Below, piece after piece: positions 48,640-59,659 of a stretch of DNA of 64,000 bases. The number at the start of each line of letters is the position of its first letter. Positions within the stretch are counted from its first letter, which is position 1. The stretch is from Manis javanica. Lineage: Eukaryota; Chordata; Mammalia; Pholidota; Manidae. The notes under the pieces were generated by a model that was given only the letters and a program-made list of their open reading frames with translations, made no database searches and had not been told where the DNA came from. The stretch spans positions 46,445,034-46,509,033 of the forward strand of contig NC_133169.1 of the NCBI RefSeq assembly GCF_040802235.1. The letters run 5' to 3'. The translations under genes and the position numbers were made by a program.

Positions 48640-51600
48640 CGAGTGAAATCATTTGGTATTTCTCTTTCTCCACTTGGCTTATTTCACTGAGCATAGTAGT
48701 CTCCAGCTCCATCCATGTTGCTGCAAATGGTAGGATTTTCCCTCTTCTTATGGCTGAGTATTCCATTGTGTATATGTACCACATCGTCTTTATCCATTCA
48801 TCTACCAATGGACATTTAGGTTGCTTCCAATTCTTGGCTATTGTAAATAATGCTGCGTAAACTTAGGGGTGCATCTGTCTTTCTCAAACTTGACTGCTGT
48901 GTTCATAGGGTAAATTTCTAGGAGTGGAATTCCTGGGTCAAATGGTAAGTCTGTTTTGAGCAATTTGATGAACCTCCATACTACTTTCCACAATGGTTGA
49001 ACTAATTTACATTCCCACCAACAGTGTAGGGGGGTTCCCCTTTCTCCTCTGTTGTTTGTCTTTTAGATAGCAGCCATCCTTACTGCTGTGAGGTTATACC
49101 TCATTGTGGTTTTAATTTGCATTTCTCTGATAATTAGCGATGTCTAGCATCTTTTCATGTGTCTGTTGGCCATTTGTATTTCTTTTTTGGAGAACTGTCT
49201 GTTCAGTTCCATTGCCCATTTTTTAATTGGATTATTTGTTTTTTGTTTCTTGAGGTATGTGAGCTCTTTATATTTTTGGATGTCAAGTCTTTATCAGATC
49301 TGTCATTTACAAATATATTCTCCCATACTGTAGGGTACCTTTTTGTTCAATTGATGGTGTCTTTTGCTGTACAGAAATTTTTCAGCTTAATACAGTCCAA
49401 CGTGTTCATTTATGCTGTTGTTTTCCTTGCCTGGGGAGATATGTTCAAGAAGAGGTCACTCATGTTCATGTCTAAGAGGTTTTTGCCTATGTTTTTTTCT
49501 AAGAGTTTAATGGTTTTATGACTTATTCAGGTCTTTGATCCATTTTGAATTTTTATGTATGGGGTTAGACAATGGTCCAGTTTCATTCTCCTACATGTAG
49601 CTGTCCAGTTTTGCTGGCTCCATCTGTTGAAGAGACTGTCATTTTGCCATTGTATGTCCACGGCTCCTTTATCAACTATTAATTGACCGTTTATGTTTGG
49701 GTTAAAGTTTGGAGTCTCTAATCTGTTCCACTGGTCTGTGGCTCTGTTCTTGTGCCAGTACCAAATTGTCTTGATGACTATGGCTTTGTAGTAGAGCTTG
49801 AAGTTGGGGAGTGAGATCCACCCTTCTTTATTCTTCTTTCTCCGGATTGCTTTGGCTATTCAGGGTCTTTGGTGTTTCCATATGAATTTTTGAATCATTT
49901 GTTCCAGTTCGTTGAAGAATGTTGCTAGTAATTTGACAGGGATTGCAACAAATCTGTATATTGCTTTGGGCAGGATGGTCATTTTGACGATATTAATTCT
50001 TCCTAGCCAAGAGCATGGGAAGAATTTCCATTTGTTAGTGACTTCTTTAATTTCTCTCAAGAGTGTCTTATAGTTTTCATGGTATAGGTCTTTCACTTCT
50101 TTGGTTAGGTTTATTCCTAGGTATTTTATTCTTTTTGATGCAATTGTGAATGGAGTTGTTTTCCTGATTTCTCTTTCTATCGGTTCATTTTTAGTGTATA
50201 GGAGAGCCACGGATATCTGTGTGTTAATTTTGTATACTGCAAATTTGCTATATTCCAATATCAGTTCTAGTAGTTTCGGAGTGGAGTCTTTAGGGTTTTT
50301 TATGTACAATATCATGTCATCTGCAAATAGTGACAGTTTAACTTCTTCTTTACCAATCTGGATTCCTTGTATTTCTTTGTTTTGTCTGATTGCCGTGGCT
50401 AGGACCTCCAGTACTATGTTAAATAACAGTGGGGAGAGTGGGCATCCCTGTCTTGTTCAAGATCTCAGAGGAAAAGCTTTCAGCTTCTTGCTCTTCAGTA
50501 TAATGTTGTCTTTGGTTTTATCATATATGGCCTTTATTATGTTCAGGTACTTGCCCTCTATACACATTTTGGTGAGAGTTTTTATCATGAATGGATGTTG
50601 AATTTTGTCAAATGCTTTTTCAGCATCTATGGAGATGATCATGTAGTTTTTGTCTTTCTTTTTGTTGATGTGGTTGATGATGTTGATGGATTTTCAAATG
50701 TTGTACCATCCTTGCATCCCTGGGATGAATCCCACTTGGTCATGGTTTATGATCCTTTTGATATATTTTTGAATTAGGTTTGCTAATATTTAGATGATTA
50801 CTTTTGCATCTACATTCATCAGGGATATTGGTCTATAGTTTTCTTTTTTGGTGGTGTCTTTGTCTGGTTTAGGTATTAGGGTGATTTTGGCTTCATAGAA
50901 TGAGTTTGGGAGTATTCCCTCCTCTTCTTTTTTTTGGAAAACTTTAAGGAGAATGGGTATTATGTCTTCTCTGTGTGTCTGATAAAATTCCGAGGTAAAT
51001 CCGTCTGGTCTGGCGGTTTTGTCCTTGGGTAGTTTTTTGATTACCATTTCAATTTCTTTCCTTGTAATTGGTTTGTTTAACTTTCGTGTTCCTTCCTTGG
51101 TCAGTCTTGGAAGGTTGTATTTTTCTAGGAAGTTGTCCATTTCTTCTAGTTTTTCCATCTTGTTGGCATATAGCTTTTCATAGTAGTTTTTAATAATTCT
51201 TTCTATTTCTGTGGAGTCTCTCGTGATTTTTCTATTCTCATTTCTGATTCTGTTGATTTGTGTTGTTTCTATTTTTCTCTTAATAAGTTTGGCTGGAGGC
51301 TAATCTATTCTGTTTATTTTCTCAAAGAACCAGCTCTTGGTTTCATTGATTTTTGCTATTGTTTTATTCTTCTCAATTTTGTTTATTCCTTCTCAGATCT
51401 TTATTATGTCCCTCCTTCTGCTGACTTTAGGCCTCGTTTGTTCTTCTTTTCCAGTTTAGATAATTGTGATGTCAGACTATTCATTTGGGATTGTTCTTCC
51501 TTCTTCAAGTGTGCCTGGATCACTATATACTTTCCTCTTAAGACTGCTTTCACTGCGTCCCACAGAAGTTGGGTCTTAGTGTTGTTGTTGTCATTTGTTT

Positions 51601-52475
51601 CTATATATTCCTTGATCCTTATTTTGATTTGTTCATTGATCCATTGATTATTTAGTAGCATGTTGTTAAGCCTCCATGTGTTTGTGAGCCTTTTTGTTTT
51701 CTTTGTAGAATTTATTTCTAGTTTTATACCATGTGTTTGTGAGCCTTTTTGTTTTCTTTGTAGAATTTATTTCTAGTTTTATACCTTTGTGGTCTGAAAA
51801 ATTGGTTGGTAGAATTTCAATATTTTGGAGTTTACTGAGGCTCTTTTTGTGAGCTAGTATGTGGTCTATTCTAGAGAATGTTCCATGTGCACTTGAGAAG
51901 AATAAATATCCTGTTGCTTTTTGATGTAGAGTTCTAGAGATGTCTGTTAGGTCCATCTGTTCTACTGCGTTGTTCAGTGCCTGTGTGTCCTTACTTATTT
52001 TCTGCCCGGTGTATCTATCCTTTGGGATAAGTGGTGTGTTGAAGTCTCCTAAAATGAATGCATTGCAGTCTATTTCCCCCTTTAGTTCTGTTAGTATTTG
52101 TTTCACATATGCTGGTGCTCATCTATTCGGTGCATATATATTTAGAATGGTTATATCCTCTTGTTGGACTGAGCCCTTTATCATTATGTAGTGTCCTTCT
52201 TTTTCTCTTGTTACTTTCTTTGTTTTGAAGTCTATTTTGTCTGATATTAGTACTGCAACCACTGCTTTCTTCTCGCTGTTGTTTGCCTTAAATATGTTTT
52301 TCCATCCCTTGACTTTTAGTCTGTGTATGTCTTTGGGCTTGAGGTGAGTTTCTTGTAAGCAGCATATAGATGGGTCTTGCTTTTTTATCCATTCTATTAC
52401 TCTGTGTCTTTTGATTGGTGCATTAAGTCCATTTACATTTAGGTTGACTATTGATAGATATGTACTTATTGCCAT
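48640..52475 (-). pseudogene. L1 ORF2 (endonuclease / reverse transcriptase), broken
   Basis: This is about 1,275 codons long, the family's usual length. The start is MAISTYLSIVNLNVNGLNAP at 52475. The endonuclease shows N in LNVNGLNAP, E in LQETHL and the SDHKGI motif (about 51820). The reverse transcriptase shows the FADD site at 50316-50327 and QAFDKIQH-type wording ([15 protein letters not shown] near 50600). The C-terminal part runs to about 48640. Open pieces are at 52119-52475, 51666-52106, 51404-51661, 50790-51158, 50457-50642 and 49860-50315. The frame is interrupted many times, including by a 55-bp tandem duplication at 51676-51785. The element is dead. Confidence 0.9.
51676..51785. 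repeat. 55-bp perfect tandem duplication inside L1 ORF2
   Basis: 51676-51730 and 51731-51785 are the same 55 bases, beginning ATGTGTTTGTGAGCC and ending TTTTATACC. The length is not a multiple of three, so ORF2 is shifted, at the end of the endonuclease domain. It is perfect, so recent. Confidence 0.95.
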
Positions 52476-52766
52476 TGCAGGCTTTAAATTCGTGGTTACC
52501 TAAGGTTCAAGGTTAGCCTCTTTAGTATCTTACTGCCTAACTTAGCTCGCTTATTGAGCTGTTATATACACTGTCTGGAGATTCTTTTCTTCTCTCCCTT
52601 CTGATTCTTCCTCCTCCATTCTTCATATGTTGGGTGTTTTTTTCTGTGGTCTTTTTAGGAGTGCTCCCATCTAGAGCAGCCCCTGTAAGATGCCCTGTAG
52701 AGGTGGTTTGTGGGAGGAAAATTTCCTCAGCTTTTGCTTGTCTGGGAATTGTTTAACCCCTCCTTC

Positions 52767-53528
52767 CTATTTAAATGTTAATTGTGCTGCATACAGTATT
52801 CTTGGTTCAAGGCCCTTTTGTTTCATTGTATTAAATATATTATGCCATTCTCTTCTGTCCTGTAAGGTTTCTGTTGAGAAGTCTGATGATAGCCTGATGG
52901 GTTTTCCTTTATAGGTGACCTTTTTCTCTCTAGCTGCCTCTAAAACTCTTTCCTTGTCCTTGATCTTTGCCATTTTAATTATTATGTGTCTTGGTGTTGT
53001 CCTCCTTGGGTCCTTTCTGTTGGGAGGTCTGTGTATTTCTGTGGTCTGTTCGATTATTTCCTCCCCCAGTTTGGGGAAGTTTTCAGCAATTATTTCTTCA
53101 AAGACACTTTCTATCACTTTTTCTCTGTCTTCTTCTTCTGGTACCCCTATAATATGCATATTGTTCTTTTTGGATTGGTCACACAGTCCTCTTAATATTG
53201 TTTTCTTCCTGGAGATCCTTTTATCTCTCTCTATGGCAGTTTCTATGCATTCCTGTTCTCTGTTTTATATTCCATCAATGACCTCTTGCTTCTTATCCAT
53301 TCTGCTTATAAATCCTTCCAGAGTTTGTTTCACTTCTGTAATCTCCTTCCTGGCATCTGTCATCTCCCTCCAGACTTCATCCCATTGCTCTTGCATATTT
53401 CTCTGCATCTCTGTCAGCATGTTTATGATTTTTATTTTGAATTCTTTTTCAGGAAGACTGGTTAAGTCTGTCTCCTTCTCTGGTGTTGTCTCTGTGATCT
53501 TGGTTTGCCTGTAACTTTGCCTTTTCAT
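52767..53528 (-). pseudogene. L1 ORF1 (RNA-binding protein), one in-frame stop
   Basis: This is a 253-codon frame from MKRQSYRQTKITETTPEK (53528). It has an N-terminal coiled coil (EMQRNMQEQWDEVW, TEVKQTLEG), an RRM with the LRGLCDQ/MHIIGVPEEED segment, and the C-terminal domain (IRLSSDFSTETLQDRREW). A TAA at 53265-53267 (codon 88) interrupts it; apart from that it is open to the stop at 52767. It is shorter than human ORF1p (338 aa), mainly in the coiled coil, which varies between mammals. Confidence 0.9.
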
Positions 53529-53529
53529 G

Positions 53530-54362
53530 GTTAAAGAAATAGTTTGCAGAGCTGGGACAAGTGACGGCTGGAAGAATTTCCCTTCTTATTGTTTTGTGGC
53601 CTTCCTCTCCTGGGAGAACAGCAACCTCTAGTGGCTTGTGATGGGCAGCTGCGTGTAGACAGGGCTTCTGATTCCTGCCCGGCCACTATGGAGTTTATCT
53701 CTGCTGTTGCTGTGGGCTTGGCCTGTCTCGGGCTGCTGCTCCAAAATGGTGGAGCCGCGTTGGAGGGGGACTGGCCGGGAGGCTATTTATCTCCTTGAGG
53801 GGCCTCCATGCTCTCTGCTCCCCAAAGGGTTAGAGTGACCATATTTCCCCAGATTCCTTGCCTCTGGACTAAGTGTCCCACCCTGTCCCTTTAAGACTTC
53901 CAAAAAGCACTCGCCCAAACAAAACAAAACAAACAAACAGAAAAAAGCTGCTCACTTTTCTTTGTCCTCAGGCACCAGCCTCAGGGACCTGCTTACCAGT
54001 CTTGCTACCCTGTTTCGCTAGTATCCAGGACTCCCCACATGCACTGTGTCTGCGCTCTGGTGCGGATAGCTGGGGCTTGGTGTTTAGCAGTCTTGGGCTC
54101 CCTCTCCCTCCCTGCTCCAACTCCTCTCCTCCCCCTCAGAGCTGGGCAGAGGGGCACTCAGTTCCCGCCAGGCCGGGGCTTGTATCTTACCCCCTTCACG
54201 AGGGACTGGGTTCTCGCAGGTGTGGATGTGTTCTGGATATTGCCCTGTGTCCTCTGGTCTCTATTCTAGGAAGAGTTGTCTTTGTTATATTTTCATAAAT
54301 ATATGTGGTTTTGGGAAGAGATTTCCACTGCTCTACTCATGCAGCCATCTTGACTCTCCCAA
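53530..54362 (-). promoter_or_regulatory. L1 5' UTR with internal promoter
   Basis: About 830 bp, richer in GC than its surroundings. The sense strand starts GGGAGAGTCAAGATGGC. CAAGATGGC (54344-54352) is the YY1-type site that positions L1 transcription at its first base. A 141-codon frame on the opposite strand (53873-54298) is an open stretch of GC-rich sequence and is not called as a gene. Confidence 0.75.
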
Positions 54363-54376
54363 CAAAGACACTTTCT
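54363..54376. repeat. Target-site duplication of the young L1, right copy
   Basis: CAAAGACACTTTCT, the same as at 45918-45931. The older ORF1 continues directly on either side of the pair (45917 leftwards and 54377 rightwards). Confidence 0.92.
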
Positions 54377-55722
54377 ATCCCTTTTCCTCTCACTACTTCT
54401 GGTACCTGTATAATGCAATATTGTTTCATTTGGATGGTCACACAGTTCTCTCAATATTCTTTAATTCTTAGAGATTTCTTTTTCTCTTTGTGCCTCAGGT
54501 TCTTTGTATTACTCTTCTCTAATTTCTATTCCATTTACCATCTCTTCTACTACATGTCATCTGTTTTTCAATCCCTCCATTGTATGTTTTGTTTCAGATA
54601 TGGAATTTCTTAATGAATGAGTCTCCATCCTAATTTCTTCCCTGAGTTCTTAAATACTTTTCTATGTCTCCATGGGCATCTTTATGATTTTTATTTTGAA
54701 CTCACTTTCAGGAAGATTGTTGAGTTCAGTTTCATTTGTCCCTTTTTCTTGTGTTTCTGAGATTTTTGTTTGAACTAGTTCCTTTGACATTTCATATTTG
54801 TATGTGGCACGCTCTAGTGTCTCTGGAGCTGCTCAGCCCCTGGAGTTATGTTGAGGGTTGCAGGGAGCAATGCTAGTACCTGGGAGGAGGAAGGAGCTGT
54901 TTCTTGCTTCCCGGCTGCATTGCCTGTCTCCACTGTCAGAACCAGTGGACTAAGCACACAGGTGTAAGCCTCTGTGCTTTGTGTCTCTGGCTGTTGTAGG
55001 CAGGGTCTCCCCTTGGCTGGCCTGACTCCCAGGCAGGTACTGCCAGTTTGTGAGTTAGTGTGGACAGGCCAGGAGGAAGATGCAAACAGCTGTGTGCCAC
55101 AGTGGGGGGCCTAAGAGGTGAGTAGCCACCCAGGGGCATGGAGTGCCTGACACTCCTGAAAGTTCCCAATGTGCTGGGCAGAGCATGCCCAGAGAGCCTT
55201 GTCCACCTGTCCCTTCTCCCACCTAGCAAGCTCCTTGCAAAGCCTGCCCTGTCAGCAGCCCTCTTGCTGCTAGGAAGCCTCTCAGACCACCTATCTTTCC
55301 ATGGTGCCAGAGTGGCCAGAGGTGGATCCCTGTCCTCCATAGATGGCCATAACCTCAGTCTCTCCAAATATTCTGCCTGTATTAGCTTTCCAACTGACCA
55401 ATCTCCAGAGCACCATGCAATGTAGGATTGTGCTCCCAAAGCAGACCTCCAGGGCTGGGTATTCAGCAGTCCTAGGCTTCCAACTGCTCCCCACTTCATT
55501 TCTCTTCCCCCCACCAGTGAGCTAAGATGGAGGAACGGCTTGGGTCCTACCGGATCAAGGCTTTGGTACGTTACCCTGTTTCATGAGGTCTGCTCTGTTC
55601 TCCAGGTGCAGTCTTCTTTTCTGTTACTCTTTTAGGATTAGTTATATTAACTATATTTGCATACTATATGTAGTTTTGGGAGGCATTCTCTGTCTCACCT
55701 CTCATGCTGCCATCTTGAATTT
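54377..55722 (-). mobile_element. Older L1: 5' UTR and start of ORF1 (right part)
   Basis: About 54377-54795 is the N-terminal and RRM part of ORF1, related to 53100-53530 of the young L1 but with several breaks (for example 'tcaggaagattgttgagttc' wording near 54708 against 'caggaagactggttaagtc' near 53451). The part 54796-55720 is a GC-rich 5' UTR that begins, on the sense strand, near 55720 with TTCAAGATGGCAGCATGAG (YY1-type site at 55709-55717). A 192-codon sense frame at 54936-55514 lies in this 5' UTR and is not a known L1 product. With 45440-45917 it makes a 5'-complete L1 without ORF2. Confidence 0.85.
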
Positions 55723-55734
55723 TGAATTTTTACA

Positions 55735-57325
55735 CTTGATTTCTTTTTTTATGGCTGAATACTATTCAATTCTGTGTATATGTGCCACATCTTTATCCAT
55801 TCATCCATAGGTGGACACTTTGGTTGTTTCCACAACTTAGCTATTGTAAATAATGAGGTTATGAACATGGTGCTGAATATATATTTTTGAATCAGGGATT
55901 TTGTTTCTGCAGGTAAATCCCTAGAAGTGGACTTACTGGGTCAAATGATTTTCCTATTTTTATTTTCTTGAGGAACCTCCATACTGCTTCATGGTGGCTT
56001 TTCCACAGTGGTTCACCAATTCACATGACTTCCAACAGTGTAGAAGGGTTTCTATTGCTCCACATCCCTGCCAACAATGTTATTTCTTGTCTTTTGCATA
56101 GTTTTCAGTCTAACTGGTGTGAAGTGATATCTCATTGTATTTTTTATTTGCATTTCCCTGATGATTAGTGCTGTGGATCATCTTTTAATATGCCTTTTGG
56201 CCATCTATATTTCTTCTTTGGAGAAATGTCTGTTCAGTTGTTCTTCCCATTTTTTAAGAAAGTTATCTGGTTTTGGTGTTGAGCTATCTGCGTTCTTCAT
56301 GTATTTTGAATGTTAAACCATGAGATGAATCATTTATGACTATGGTCACCCATACTTCAGGTTGCCTTTTTGTTCAGCTGATGGTGTCCTTTGCTGTACA
56401 GAAGCATTTTAGTTTATGTAGTTCAACTGATAATTTTTTATTTTGTTTCCCTTTCCCAAGGAGATGTGTACAGGAGAAATTTCTCATGATTATGTTCAAG
56501 ATTTTTGTCTATATTTTCTTCTAAGAATTTTATGGTTTCATGTCTTACCCTTTGGTCTTTAATTCATTTCTAGTTTATTTTTGTGGATGAAGTTAAATAG
56601 TAATCCAGTTTCTTTCTCTTGCATGAAGCTGTCCAGTTTTCTAAACACAGTTAATAAAAAGGTTGTCTTTTCCTTATGGTATATTCATGGATTTTTTATG
56701 GTATGTTAATTGACCATATATTCATGGGTTTATACCTGGGCTCTCAATTCTGTTTCATTTATCTATGGGTCTTCTCTTGTACCAGTACTAAATTGTTGTG
56801 GTTACTATAACTTAAAGTCTCCACCAAAAACCTATTGAAACTAATAGCTGAATTCAGCAAAGTTGCAGAACCCAAAATTAACACACTGAAATCTGTTGCA
56901 ATACCAGATACTAACAGTGAACTAGCAGAAAGAGAAATCAGGAAAACAGCTTTGCTTATAATTACATCAAAAAGAATAAAATACTTAGGAATAAACCTAA
57001 TCAATGAGGTGAATGAACTCTACTCTGAAAACTATAAGACACTCATGAGAGAAATTTAAAACAACACCAGTAAATGGAAATCTATCCCATACTCATGGAT
57101 AGGAAAAATTAATATTATCAAAGTGGCCATCCTACTCAGAAGCAAGTTATAGATACAACAAAATCCCTGTCAAACTACCAACAGCATTATTCAATGAACC
57201 AGAACAAACAGTTCTAAATTCATATGGAAGCACAAAACACCCCAAATAGCCTAAGAAATCCAGGGAAAGAACCAAACTCGGGGATTACACTACCTGACTT
57301 CAAGCTCTACGTTTAGCATTTTTTT
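55735..57325 (-). mobile_element. L1 ORF2 3' half with 5' inversion
   Basis: The part 55735-56812 is late ORF2 on the minus strand, from the 'agtactggtacaagag' side down to 'atggctgaatac', cut before the ORF2 end. The part 56818-57325 is plus-strand ORF2 ([27 protein letters not shown] near 56970-57057), ending 'ctacctgacttcaagctctac' (57290-57312). In sense order the plus part comes directly before the minus part, so this is a twin-primed insertion. Its 3' UTR and tail are missing at the boundary with the older L1 at about 55730. Confidence 0.82.
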
Positions 57326-57329
57326 TATC

Positions 57330-59560
57330 ATTGGTAAAAACAAGAATGCATCCCTGGTTTAAAAAATGGTAGTTATTGCTTCTTCTTATTTAAAAGTGTC
57401 TTAAAAAACTGAAAGCATTTTATGTAATGTCAGGAATTAGACAAAGATTCCCACTCGACCACTTTTATTTAGTACAGTGCTAAAAGTCCCATATACAGTA
57501 ATCAGAAAAGATAAAGAAATAAAGTGTGTCTGAATTGGTAAGGAAGAAGCAAAACTGTTATTATTTGCAGATGACGTGATACTATATATATGCAAAACTT
57601 TAAAGACTCCACCAAAAATAGTAAAACTAATATATTAACTCTTAAAGTCACAGGAGGCAAAATCAATATACACAAATCTGTTGTGTTGCAATATATTCAT
57701 CATGAACTAACAAGAAGAGAATTTAAGAAACAACTACCATTTACAATTGCATGAATAAAGTATGATACCTAATAATCAATTTAACCTAATATGTGAAAGA
57801 TTTCTATTCTGACAACTATAAAATACTGATGAAAGTGAAAAAGAACCATGAAAATAGACAGCTATTCAATTTTCATGGATAGGCAGAATTAACATTGTTA
57901 AAGTGGCCATATAACCTAAAGCAATCTAGAAATTCAGTTCAATCCCTATCAAAAACACCAATGACATATTTTACAGAGCTAGAGAAAATAATCCTAAAAT
58001 ATTTTCAAAACCAAAAGACCCCCAAAAGCCAAAGCAATCTTGAGAAAGAGCAATGCTGAAGGTATTGTGCTACCTGATTTCAACCAACACTATCAATATG
58101 TAGTTATGAAAACAGATGGAACAAAAGAGACACTATATCAATGGAACTTATTGTAGAGCCCAGAAGTACAGCCAGACTTACAGTGTCAATTAATGTATGA
58201 CAATGAAAGCAAGAGTATACTACAGGAAAATGACAGTCTCTTCAATAAATGTTTGGAAAACTTTACAGCTCCATGCAAAAGAATAAAACTCAAAGTGGAT
58301 GAAAAACCCAAGTATAAGTTATGAAAATCTAGAACTCCTAGAAGAGAACATAGGCAATAAATTATTGGTTACAAGTCTTAATATTTTTCTGGGTGTCTCC
58401 ACAAACAAGGTGGAAAAAAGCAAAAATAAATAAATGGGCCTATATCAAACTAAAAAGCTTCCACAAAGCATAGGAAAACATTAACAAAATGAAAATACAA
58501 CCTCTTGCATGGGAGAATATATTTTCAACTCACACCTCTGATAAGGGGATACCATTAAAATTTTTAAGGGACTCATTCAACTCAATACCAAAAATAATAA
58601 TCCAATTAAAAATGGACAAATGATATAAACATTTTTCCAAAGAAGACATACAGATGGCCAAGAGACACATGGGAAGGTGCTCAACCTCACTAATCATCAG
58701 GGGAAAGCAAGTCCAAACCACAATTAGATAGCACCTCACACCAGTAATAATGGCTAATGTCACAAAAACAAGAATTAAAAAGTGTTATTAAAGATGCAGA
58801 GAAAAGGGAATCCTCCTACATTGTTAGTGGGAATGTAATCTAGTGCAGCCACTATGTGAAGCAGAATGGAGGTTTGTCAAGAAACTAAAAACAGAAGTTT
58901 CAAGTGACCCAGCAATTTCACTTCTAGGAATTTACCCAAAGAAAATGAAATCACTAATTCAGAAAGGTTTATGCACTCCTATGTTTATTGCAGCACAATT
59001 TACAATAGCCAAGATACAGAAGCAACCTATGTGTCCATTGATAGGTGATTGGATAAAGATGTGGTGTGTATATACAACAAAATTTCACTTAACTATAAAA
59101 AATCATGGAATCTTTAATTTGCATACCATGGATGGTCCTAGTGAATATTATTATAAATGAAATAAGTAGGACAAGGAAAGAAAAATGCCACATGATTTCA
59201 CTTTGATGTTGAATCTAGAGAAGAATCAAATGAACAAAAATGAAACAAACTAGTAAGAACAGACAACAGACTATTGATTACCACGTGGAGGGGTTGTGGG
59301 GACATATGAAATACGTGAAGGGAATAAAGAGGCAAAAACATTAAAGTTCGAAAAAAATTAATCACAGTATTGTAAGTACATCATAAGGAATGGAGCCACT
59401 AATATTATAATATCTTGGTATGGAGACTGATGGTAACTACACTTACCATGTTTGGCATTAGTTATGTATATTAATTTTTAAATTGCTGGGTTTTACCTTT
59501 GAAAACAATATAGTATTGTACATTAAATATTTCTAATAAAAAAATTTTAAACTTGTGAAT
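57330..59560 (+). mobile_element. L1 3' half, plus strand
   Basis: This old L1 starts inside the reverse-transcriptase domain, with FADD at 57564-57575, and runs through the ORF2 C-terminal part (CEAEWRFVKKLKTEVSSDPAISLLGIYPKK, given in outline, about 58850-58945) and the 3' UTR to an A-rich end at about 59550 (taataaaaaaatttt). It is 5'-truncated with many breaks. Confidence 0.85.
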
Positions 59561-59659
59561 GCTATCAATAATTTAACTGTTGTAATAAATATAAAAGTTA
59601 CCTCCAAAATTCATATATATGTACATAATCATGTATATATGTGTGTTCTGCTTTCATCT

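Larger units (their letters stand above)
45932..54362 (-). mobile_element. Young, near full-length L1 with 3' transduction
   Basis: The L1 runs right to left. The 5' end is at about 54360 (TTGGGAGAGTCAAGATGGC, with a YY1-type CAAGATGGC at 54344-54352). The 5' UTR extends to about 53530. ORF1 is at 52767-53528, an inter-ORF region of about 290 bp follows, ORF2 is at about 48640-52475, and a long 3' UTR (about 2.2 kb) ends in an A12 tract at 46447-46458. Beyond the tail lie about 215 bp of non-L1 DNA and a second, 290-bp L1 tail with its own A-tract at 45931-45940. Perfect 14-bp target duplications flank the whole. It is 5'-complete, but both ORFs are broken, so it cannot move by itself. It inserted into ORF1 of an older L1. 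The subfamily seems recent, given the perfect duplications. Confidence 0.93.

Noticed and set aside
53873-54298. Antisense frame in the L1 5' UTR, reminiscent of primate ORF0
   Set aside because: Composition and position alone do not support it. No matching start context or sequence was recognised.
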